Below, in pieces: positions 54,976-64,000 of a DNA stretch of 64,000 nt; within the stretch, counting starts at the first letter, position 1, and each line of letters opens with the position of its first letter. The translations under genes were made by a program, and so were the position numbers. Source of the DNA: Amorphophallus konjac (lineage: Eukaryota > Streptophyta > Magnoliopsida > Alismatales > Araceae); the NCBI GenBank assembly GCA_022559845.1, contig CM040123.1:316057933-316121932 (forward strand). The letters are read 5' to 3'. The notes beneath the pieces were generated by a model, which saw only the letters and a list, made by a program, of their open reading frames with translations, searched no databases and was not told the DNA's origin.

Positions 54976-57900
54976 ATGGCTGCCGAACGTGCTCAATGGC
55001 GCAACATGCAGCGTACCCTCCAAGGGATGACTCAAGTGCTACAACAGGTAGCACAAGGTGGTGCTCCACGAGCTGGAAGCTTACACCAAGCATTTAAGAA
55101 CATGAATCCCCCGAAGTTCACGGGATCGACCGATCCGGACGATGCCGAGCATTGGGTTCGGGAAACCGAACGCATATTCCGTGTCATGCAATGCACGGAT
55201 CAGGACAAAGTTCTATTAGCTACATTCCAGTTAGAGAAAGATGCTAGGTGCTGGTGGGAGTCTATTGAAGCAACCATCGATCCTACTCAAGTAACATGGG
55301 AAGAATTTGTGGAATACTTCAATGCTAAATATTTCTCGGACCGAGTCCAAGAAAAGAAGGCTGCAGAATTCGCTGCATTGAAGCAACGATCTTTATCATT
55401 AGCAGATTATGAAGCTCAGTTCTCCAGGTTGTCTAGATATGCTAAGCATCTTATTAGCACGGAGAAGATGAAAGCCCGTAGATTTCTTAATGGGCTTAGG
55501 CCCCACTACATTACTCAACTGGCGCCTATGGACATCCAAGTTTATTCCGAAATAGTGCGCCGAGCTCAATTACTTGAAGATGCCACGGAACTATCTGATA
55601 GGATCCGTGGGAAAGATAAGAAGGAGCAAGTCACAAGTTCGGGTTCTTTCAAACCCAACTTTAAGAAGAGGCCTAATAATGGAGGTTCATCCTCTCAAGA
55701 TTCCAAGTTCAAGAAATCCAAGCCCTTCTCTATCACCACTACACCTTCTAATACAGTATGCAAGCATTGTGACAAGACTGGTCACAAGACCGAAGAATGC
55801 TGGAGGAAATTAGGAGCTTGTCTCCGTTGTGGGAGTCGCGAACATCGGATTCCCGATTGTCCATTAATGAATGACCAAGCCGGTGACGGTAAACGCCCGG
55901 TGACGAAGAATGCTCGTCTTCATGCAATCCAGGAGACCGAACCTGAAGAAGAAGGCGGATTAGTGGAAGGTACATTGAAAATTTGTTCCAAAAGTGCTTA
56001 TGTCTTATTTGATACGGGTGCATCGCATTCCTTTATTTCTAAGAAGTTTGCCGACCCGTTACCGTTAGAACCAGAATGGATAAAAATAGTCCTAACTACT
56101 CCTCTGGGAAGTGAAAATGATATTACTCATCACTATCAAAACTGTGAGGTAATGGTTCAAGGTAGGAATTTACCTATAGATCTCATATGCCTCGATCTAA
56201 AGGAGTATGATGTTATACTGGGAGCGGACTGGTTATCCAAATACCATGCAACGGTTGATTGCCGCAATAGCCAAATTGCTTTTAAAGATTTTCCAGAATT
56301 AGTCTTTTCTCGCCCCAAGAGTCGGAGCAAATCCCCTCTTATTTCGGCTCTTCGAGCAAGCAAGCTCGTCAGGAAAGGATGTGTATCCTTCCTTGCATTT
56401 GTCATAGTTAAGGAAACAAAGGACACTAAGATAGAAGACATTCAGGTAGTGCAAGAATTTTCAGACGTATTTCCGGAAGATTTGCCGGGATTACCCCCTC
56501 AAAGGGAAGTGGCCTTCACCATTGACTTAGTCCCTGGTGCTGGTCCAGTTTCAAAGGCACCCTATAGAATGTCCCCGGCTGAACTCAAAGAGTTGAAGGA
56601 GCAGTTGATGGAACTGATTCGAAAAGGGTTTATTAGACCAAGTACTTCCCCGTGGGGAGCACCAGTCTTATTTGTGAGGAAGAAGGACGGATCCATGAGA
56701 TTGTGCATCGACTATCGACAGTTGAATCATCTCACTATCAAGAACAAGTATCCACTGCCGAGAATCGATGAGTTATTTGATCAGATTTCAGGATCCAAAT
56801 ATTTTTCCAAGATTGATCTCAGGTCAGGATATCATCAATTAAGAATCAAGGATGATGACATTCATAAGACTGCATTCAGAAGCAGGTATGGCCATTACGA
56901 ATTTGTTGTTATGCCTTTTGGACTAACAAATGCCCCTGCTGCCTTTATGCAGTTAATGAATAGCATATTCAGGCCTTATCTAGATCAATTTGTGGTGGTT
57001 TTCATTGATGATATATTGATATATTCCAAGACTAAGGAAGAACATGAAAAACATTTGAGGATTGCATTGCAAGTCTTGAGGACAAATCAATTATATGCAA
57101 AACTCAGCAAGTGTGAATTCTGGCTTGAAGAAGTGGCTTTTCTAGGACATGTGATTTCACGAGATGGATTATCTGTTGATCCATCAAAGGTTGAAGCTGT
57201 TAGAAACTGGGGAAGACCAACCAATGCTAGCGAGATCAGAAGTTTCTTAGGTCTTGCAGGCTATTATCGGTGATTCATCAAAGATTTCTCTAAGATCGTC
57301 GTACCACTTACAAGATTAACACGCAAGGAGATCCGATATGAATGGAGTGAGGAATGTGAAAGAAGTTTCCAAACTCTCAAGGATCATCTCACTACAGCTC
57401 CGGTGTTAGCTCTACCAATAGAAGGAGAGAAATTCGAGGTTTACACAGATGCTTCTGGCATTGGCCTCGGATGTGTCCTAATGCAACAAGGAAAGGTCAT
57501 AGCATACTCTTCACGTCAACTGAAGAAGCATGAGGAGAATTATCCCGTCCATGACTTAGAACTGGCCGCGGTGGTATTTGCCCTAAAGATATGGAGACAC
57601 TACTTATATGGAGTGCAGTTTACTGTATACTCCGATCACAAGAGTCTCAAATATCTATTCTCACAAAAGGAGCTAAACATGAGACAAAGACGCTGGCTAG
57701 AATATCTCAAGGACTTCGACTGCAATATACAATACCATCCCGGAAAGGGTAATTATGTCACTGATGCCCTTAGTCGAAAGCCGAGAGCAATGATAGCCAA
57801 TTATATGATACAAGAATGGAGGTTGCTAGAACAATTCTCCAAGCTCAATATAAGCTTGGACAAGGAAGCCAAATTTATCACATTATCTCATGTAAGCATA

Positions 57901-59328
57901 CAGTCAGATTTATTATCTGAGATACAAGCACTTCAGGATGATGATCCTATATTAGTGAAAATCAAAGGCAGATTAGAAGGACAATCTGATTTTCAACTAA
58001 CTTCTGATGGAAGATTATTATTCAAAGGTAGAACTTGTATACCCGACTGTCCGGAATTAAAGAAGAAGATCTTAGATGAAGCTCACCGATCAAGGTACAC
58101 TATTCATCCAGGATCAACCAAAATGTACCAAGATGTAAAGAGAAACTTTTGGTGGCCCAACATGAAAAGAGAAATAGCGGACTATGTATCACGCTGTCTC
58201 ACATGCCAACAAGTCAAGGCGGAACACCAAAAGCCTGCTGGAAAACTACATCCTCTAGATATTCCTAAATGGAAGTGGGAGGATATTGGTATGGATTTCA
58301 TCATGGGTCTATCTAAATCCAAAGGAGGACATGATGGAATATGGGTTATCATTGACCGTTTAACTAAATCGGCGCATTTCTTGCCAATAAAGAGTCGATG
58401 GTCAATTGATGTCTTAGCTGCATTATATATCAAGGAAATAGTCAGGTTACATGGAATTCCTGTCTCAATCGTGTCTGATAGAGATCCCCGTTTCACTTCT
58501 CATTTTTGGAAGGGATTACAACATTCGTTGGGGACAAGACTAAATTTTAGTACAGCTTTTCATCCTCAAACGGATGGTCAGACCGAGAGAACTAACCAAG
58601 TTGTTGAGGATATGCTAAGAGCTTGCATCATTGACTTTGGTGGAAGCTGGCATGAACACTTGCCTCTAGTTGAATTTACATATAATAATAGCTACCAAGC
58701 TAGTATCCAAATGGCACCTTTCGAAGCTTTATATGGAAGGAGTTGCCGATCACCTTTATGCTGGAACGAAGTTGGAGAGAAACAACTGTTAGGTCCAGAC
58801 ATGGTAAGGGATACAACTGAGAAGATACAAGTGATCAGAGAAAGATTGCAAGTTGCTCAGACCAGACAAAAGGCTTATGCTGATACAAGGAGAAGAGATC
58901 TTGAATTCCAGGTTGGAGATCATGTATTTCTTAAAATATCACCTGGACGTGGCATACGAAGATTTGGTGTTAAGGGCAAGCTTACGCCAAGATTCATCGG
59001 ACCATTTGAGATACTCGAAAGAGTTGGCGAGGTTGCTTATCGCATCGCATTGCCTCCTCAATTGTCCGAAGTACACAATGTATTTCACATATCCATGTTG
59101 AAAAAGTATGTACACGACCCATCACACATTATTGAACATGGAGATCTGGTGATCAAGAAAGATCTCACATATGAACAGAAGCCTATGAAAATCTTAAATC
59201 GTGAAATACGAGCTCTAAGGAATAAGGTTATTCCCATGCTTAAGGTGCAATGGAATAAGAATTCTGAACACGAAGCGACATGGGAGACCGAGGAATCTAT
59301 GAAGAAACGATTTCCCGACTTGTTCTAA
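54976..59328 (+). pseudogene. gag-pol: gag-pol polyprotein of the Tekay-like element, one TGA stop
   Basis: One frame of 1451 codons from the ATG at 54976 to TAA. In order: gag capsid (about residues 40-200), two CCHC knuckles (near 262 and 282), retropepsin with DTG (346-348), reverse transcriptase with FIDD as catalytic box (676-679), RNase H (starting near 812, TDAS), integrase with HHCC zinc finger and a DDE core ([19 protein letters not shown]), and a C-terminal chromodomain (near 1395-1450), which guides insertion to chromatin. A TGA at 57271-57273, at the end of the reverse transcriptase region, stops translation; everything after it is still open and motif-complete. The site would be CGA with one C-to-T change. 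Natural readthrough is possible but unsupported. The element could be mobilised in trans. Confidence 0.9.
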
Positions 59329-59398
59329 GAGGTATATACTCTACACTCTCCGCGTGTATACAGAATATGCAATTGAATTTGGGGACCAAATTCTTTTT

Positions 59399-59411
59399 AA
59401 GTGGGGGAGGG
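59399..59411 (+). other. Polypurine tract of the Tekay-like element
   Basis: AAGTGGGGGAGGG directly before the 3' LTR start, the primer for plus-strand DNA. Confidence 0.9.
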
Positions 59412-62400
59412 TGTAGCAACCCTGACAAATGAATATTTGAAATGAATTAAAACATATATATTACAGAAGTAATACAGATAATAAGAATGGGGCTAACCAG
59501 ATGAAATAAAACATATTACAAATAACGCCTCTTAGTAAGGTGCTAATTTAAAAAGAAACGCCTCTATATACGGCGTAACTAAAGAAAGGACGCCCTCACC
59601 TGACGGCGTCAAATTCCAACGCCAAAGACGGTAAGCCAATAAACGCCCCAATCTTGGGCGTGTTTTAGAAACATGAAACGACCTTCCTCAAGGCGCTTAT
59701 TAAGACACGACCTGCACAAGGTCGTCAATTAAAGAATCGACGACCTGACCTAAGTCGTTAATTCCATTCGAGTTCTGTTCGACACGGGAGCTTATCCAGG
59801 GAATGATTATGTTAATCCAGTAAGTATTTAATAAGGCAAGGACTCTATATTGGAAGCATTACTTCTACTAGAACACTAACCTTAACAGGACGTCCAAAAT
59901 CCTATAAATAATCTTGATCGAACAAACCCTAAACCTATTTGGACGATCGAACCGCACAGGTACGTGAAGAATATATCTTCTTCTTCTTCTTCTTCTTCTT
60001 CTTTTCCTTATGAACGTAATAGCAGTTCATATAAGTTTCTCTTTGCTTCGGTTACATGAAGAACTAATAGTTCTTCATCCTCTTTTCCTCTTACAGGTTG
60101 AGGACGCAGCAGCATAAGTGAAGAACAAGGTAACGTTCTTCTAATCTCCTCTGTTCTGATAGGTGAAGAAATTAATAAATGATTCTTCTTCTGTTCCTGT
60201 AGGAGTACAGAACCGAAGAACAAGGGTTCTTCATCAAAGCCATCAGCCAGTAGCTGCCATCTTAAACAGAGCATCGATCCTCTTCCCGAAACCTTCACGG
60301 TTCAATCTTCAGATTATCACAAGGTAGGTTTTCTCAAGTCACTGTAGCCCAAATAAAATAACGCAAGATATATGTATAAGCATGGCATGCATACAGTTTT
60401 ATTATGTTCTGCAATATTTTGAAAGAAACGCCCCTGTCAAGGGCGCTAATTTACAAGACACGACCATGCCCAGGTCGTCAATTTCATATTTGACGCCCTG
60501 TACACAGGCGTTAATTTCATGTAAATGTTAATCACCCACCTTAAGAACTGATTATCTATGAAATCATGACTATAAACAATGCATGATCCTCTGTCTTCAA
60601 CCTGCTAACGTTACTGTCCTGATATTATCTTCGTTCCTCTGTTATCCTGAAATTATTACTGTCCTTCAAAAACTTTAAGTAACGACCTTGACAAAGTCGT
60701 TTTACACATGTTAACGCCCTACCATAGGGCGTAAATTGAAAAGACACGCCCCTTCCTAGGGCGTTTATCGGTCAAAATCCTGAAATACATATATTCTGTA
60801 ATATAGAATTAAACAGTAACGCCCCTTGCCAGGGCGTGTTTTAGACAAATCGTGAAAAATTATTGAAATTCTGTCAAATATATAAATAATGAGATGCCTG
60901 CTACCGTAGTCGTCAACTCTTTAAGAAACGACCCCGTCCAGGGCGCGTTTTAGATAAATTACTGAATTATTGAAAATTCTGCAAAACGGAACATATGTAA
61001 ACGCCTTTCTCTTAGGCGTTACTTACTTGAGAAACGACTTGACCTAAGTCGTTATTTTCTGTAAACTGATTTTTATCCTGATTCTATAACCGATGGGTTC
61101 ATATTATACATATACGTATATATCGGCACTATTCTCCACTCCGTGAGTATAGTCCCACTTTTCACGTTGTTTCATCGATCACACTCAACTCTCATTGACA
61201 TACAAGCTCTCCATTGGACATTCCGTTCCTTTGGACTAGCGAGTTAGTCATAGAGACCTCCGTAAGACTCCTCGTAGCCTTGGATTCCCTCAAGGCCGAC
61301 TGAGCTGGTTGTACCCTAAAAACCCATTACACCATTGATGCCATGTCAATCTAAAGAAACATGGTATACCGGCCCTTATGATTATACAAAGAGTATATCA
61401 TAAGAAATTCTTAATGGGATGATGATATCATGCCATATCATGTCATTCTTGTAAACCTCAATTCTATGATAAGAATGAGGGTATCTTACCTTTGATATAC
61501 TGTTCATGTGGACCTCAATTCTATATAAAGAATGTCCATATTGATTTGTCATGGTACCCAAGTTAAGGGAACCATATTCTACCTAGATTTTTATCGATAA
61601 TTCGTGATTATACCGTTATTATCGCCAATCTATGTCCTTTGTCATATTTTGGACTCTATTCTATCAAAGTTGTCGTACGTGTCTATAAGCTTGATTATTG
61701 AAATTCTATGTTGGCTATAAACAAGAGTGGATGTCAAAACACATGATAAATGCCTGCGCATATAGGGCCCGATCTGGTCCTGGGAGGAGCACCCGAAAGT
61801 ACTTGTGCCCATGGGAGTTAAAATGATAAGGTATCTGGCATTATACCGAGTACTTGACTTGCTTGATTGGACATTCCACACACATCTTGTACTTGAATCG
61901 TACTTGACTTGACATGAAATGCGTGGCCCGCAAAAGGGTAATTTACTTGCTTGATACATGATAGCCAAAGTTCTTGACATGACTTGTTATACGTACTTGC
62001 TGGAATATCTTGAATAAACTTGTTATCTTGTTGAAAGTTCATGATTAGTCCATCTTATTTCCTTCATATTACATTCTCTCTATCTTGTCGTTTTATGCGA
62101 GCATGCATAGCTTATTGCATTCATGAAAATGTAATTACTTAAACCCCTTGCTAGTACTTGAGATATAATTTCCTACTGAGCGTTCGCTCATCCCGTTTGT
62201 CCCTTTTTACTTTTCAGGTAAGTCCGACGACGATGGAAGTCAATCGGATGGGAATGGTCAAGAGTGAAAGTGATAGAGCTGCTCAAGTGTCATCTAGTCT
62301 TTTCTATAGTTTCTTGAGTCAACTATGTACCTTTCTTTTTATTAAACAGAGTATTGGATTTGTAATAGTCTATTATAAAGGAATAAAGGATTGGGTTATC

Positions 62401-62513
62401 TTGCTATTTTACGCATCTCTGTCTTTGTGTCGAATACACGACCACTCTGATTGACATGATTGATATAGACACGTCGCGCATCTCCGGGTATCTTCCGCGC
62501 TCGGGGCGTGACA
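59412..62513 (+). mobile_element. 3' LTR of the Tekay-like element
   Basis: 3102 bp, nearly identical to the 5' LTR. The CTT run is one unit longer. In two hairpins the copies differ: the first unit is perfect only in the 5' LTR, and the unit near 59745 has better arms only in the 3' LTR. The duplication GGGTT follows. Confidence 0.95.
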
Positions 62514-62949
62514 GGGTTGCACAAAGCTACCGAAAATCGAGAACCCCAGCTGTGTGTGTAGACGCTAGAGCAATACTCTAATGTTATCTAGAACATCTTC
62601 GTATCCCTACGTCAAAGATTCGCTGCTCGCATACTTGCACTATCACACTATGGAGAAGTAGCCTCGGGTGTAGATCATGGCTTACGCTGTGCACATATTC
62701 TATGTGATGTCCTCTCTGCGCATGCACATCTCCCTTAGTTGTGCCTTGTGAGCCGCACTCTGCCTATGAGTCACAGGCGCTATCCTTGTCCTATCCAGAT
62801 ATAGGGGAGCTATTCTATATATCTAGCTTATACTTGCTGTTGAATGCCTGCATGCTCGCATGAACAAAAAGACACGCTTTCAAGCGGGCTTCACCGTTAG
62901 GCCCCGCTCGCTCGTCCCTCATTCGCGCCACCTACGGGTGGGGGGCATT
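62514..62949 (+). other. Last internal segment of copy 2 with polypurine tract
   Basis: Continues copy 2 after the insertion. It matches 10168-10480 of copy 1 (GAAGCTACCGAAA-type start, TAGACGCTAGAG) and ends in GGGTGGGGGGCATT (62936-62949). No gene is seen. Confidence 0.75.
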
Positions 62950-64000
62950 TGTTGACACCTAAAATATACCAGAAGGGACCAAGGCAGACTCAGAGCTCTG
63001 AAGATCGACCAATGATGCGGCTCTTATTCCGTCCCTGGAAGTTCTGAGAATCAGAATGGAAGAAGTCCACTATTCATAACACTTTGTTCGGCTAAAGCCA
63101 TCCCTGGCTAGGCCGCTGTCCAGTACGGCTATGATTCAGATAGTCGGGCTGATAAAACTGTACCAACATTCAGGCAATCACCTGCCCGCTGAAGAGGATG
63201 CTCGGATAATTCTGATTCTCCGAAGGTGGGATGCACAGTGCCTCACACATGTTCGTGAACGCAAGGTGTCGAACAAGCCCCACGAAGGATAAATACATAT
63301 GCCAAGAATGCCAAGAATTCCACTGTCTGAAGGAGCACATTAGATGGATCATGCGTCGGATGACAGAAAATGGGCCAAGCCCAATGTGAACCGAAGCGCG
63401 CCGAGGGCTGCCCACGCCGGGAAGACGGATGCTGGCGCACCGGGGAGCTCACGCCGATAGGATGAGGGTCATCCCTCTATAAGAAGGCTGCCCTTCGAAA
63501 GAAGAAAAAGGGGGGAGGGGAGATAGAAAAGGAAGATACAACGATAAAAGAGGAGAGCACTTAGCCACTAAAAGCGAGGGGGAGCTCGAGAGCCCTTCAT
63601 AGAAGCTGAAGAAAAGAGAGAGGCAGAGGCTCGAAGGAAGAAGTAAGGTGGGGTGTGCCGTTCGATGTCCCGAGGGGCTACAGTTCTTCTCCCCCCTTTG
63701 CTCTGTCTGAATACTATTTTCCCTTTTCATTTGTATCTCTGCTTTCGAGCATCTTTGCTCCAATAGCATTGAATGCCAATGTAACCCTGTTCTCAGGGAT
63801 AGAGTCGGTGTGTATGTCTTTGGGTAGAATTTTTCCTCTTGAGTTGAATTCATGTACACCGTTTTGGATGAAATAGTTAATGAAAGATGGGCTGAGTTCT
63901 GCCCTTTCGTTATTCTTTTCTTTCTGCCTCTGCATCCGAGGTTCACTGCATGCTATGGATACTGATAACTACACATCTACACATGTTTTTTACCGTTTTG
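62950..64000 (+). mobile_element. 3' LTR of copy 2, first 1051 bp (cut by window end)
   Basis: Aligns with 40534-41584 with roughly 25 differences by eye. TATA-like box at 63477-63485. The rest lies outside the window. Confidence 0.9.

Larger units (their letters stand above)
51703..62513 (+). mobile_element. Young Tekay/Del-like Ty3/gypsy element, 10.8 kb, nearly intact
   Basis: Complete structure: 5' LTR 51703-54801, PBS 54809-54820, gag-pol 54976-59328, PPT 59399-59411, 3' LTR 59412-62513, and target duplication GGGTT at 51698-51702 and 62514-62518. The two LTRs differ by about 17 substitutions and one 3-bp microsatellite change by my count, about 0.5 per cent, so insertion is recent. The integrase ends in a chromodomain, and LTR length, iMet-type PBS and protein sequence fit the Tekay (Del) clade. 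It sits just after the 88-bp repeat of copy 2. Confidence 0.95.
40534..64000 (+). mobile_element. Tat-like gypsy element, copy 2, gag only, runs out of the window
   Basis: A 5' LTR (40534-43636), PBS, gag-like ORF, long minisatellite region and the start of the 3' LTR (62950 on) are present. No protease, reverse transcriptase, RNase H or integrase is visible between gag and the 3' LTR apart from the Tekay-like insertion, so this is a non-autonomous element. The five bases before the 5' LTR are GGCAT; the matching duplication would lie outside the window. Assignment to Tat/Ogre is inferred from the CX2HX4HX4C gag motif and the tandem-repeat-rich 3' region. Confidence 0.8.

Noticed and set aside
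54976..59328. Host gene with chromodomain
   Set aside because: Domain order gag-protease-RT-RNase H-integrase-chromodomain and flanking LTRs show that it is a retrotransposon.

Overview
This 64-kb window is plant nuclear DNA made almost wholly of transposable elements. Evidence for a flowering plant with a repeat-rich genome: LTR retrotransposons of plant types (a chromodomain Ty3/gypsy element, SIRE-like Ty1/copia elements, a Tat/Ogre-like gypsy lineage with minisatellites), tRNA-iMet type primer-binding sites, plant TATA boxes and a truncated LINE. I found no host protein gene, rRNA, tRNA or CRISPR. The species cannot be named from the sequence.

Layout. (1) 1-1801: end of a gypsy-type LTR, a PBS, about 80 bp of internal sequence with a polypurine tract, then a second LTR-like segment. 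(2) 1802-9149, minus strand: 5' half of a SIRE-like copia element (LTR 6090-9149, PBS, gag broken by four stops). (3) 9150-33426: remains of a Tat-like element rich in minisatellites, with 3' LTR 30094-33426. Into it a 16.5-kb copia-like element jumped (12318-28804, target duplication CTTTC). That insertion itself received a minus-strand LTR element (17462-23719, target duplication GTATT). (4) 33427-40359: pieces of one LTR, split by a solo LTR (33854-39492, CCCTT), which is split again by a LINE fragment (33981-34376, 18-bp duplication) and another solo LTR (36671-39051, ACCGC). (5) 40360-40533: the 3' end of another Tat-like element, entered 24 bp into its LTR by (6) 40534 to beyond 64000: a Tat-like element with LTR, PBS, an intact gag-like ORF (43751-45004), no pol, and a stack of different minisatellites. 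(7) Inside (6), a nearly intact young Tekay/Del-like gypsy element, 51703-62513 (target duplication GGGTT), whose gag-pol frame is broken by one TGA.

How the parts work together. Only the Tekay-like element still encodes reverse transcriptase, RNase H and integrase. The copia-like 12318 element (gag plus a second ORF) and the Tat-like 40534 element (gag only) show no pol, so they would have needed enzymes from relatives.

Most notable non-coding structure: arrays of short hairpins with covarying arms in the Tekay-like LTR, with similar arrays in other LTRs; two clustered short motifs in the U3 of SIRE-like LTRs, one shared by two diverged families; a hairpin just after gag that is conserved with a compensatory pair in two elements; a hairpin that places the polypurine tract and LTR start in its loop; and a bias of premature stops to TAG and TGA, as expected from deamination of methylated CAG and CGA.
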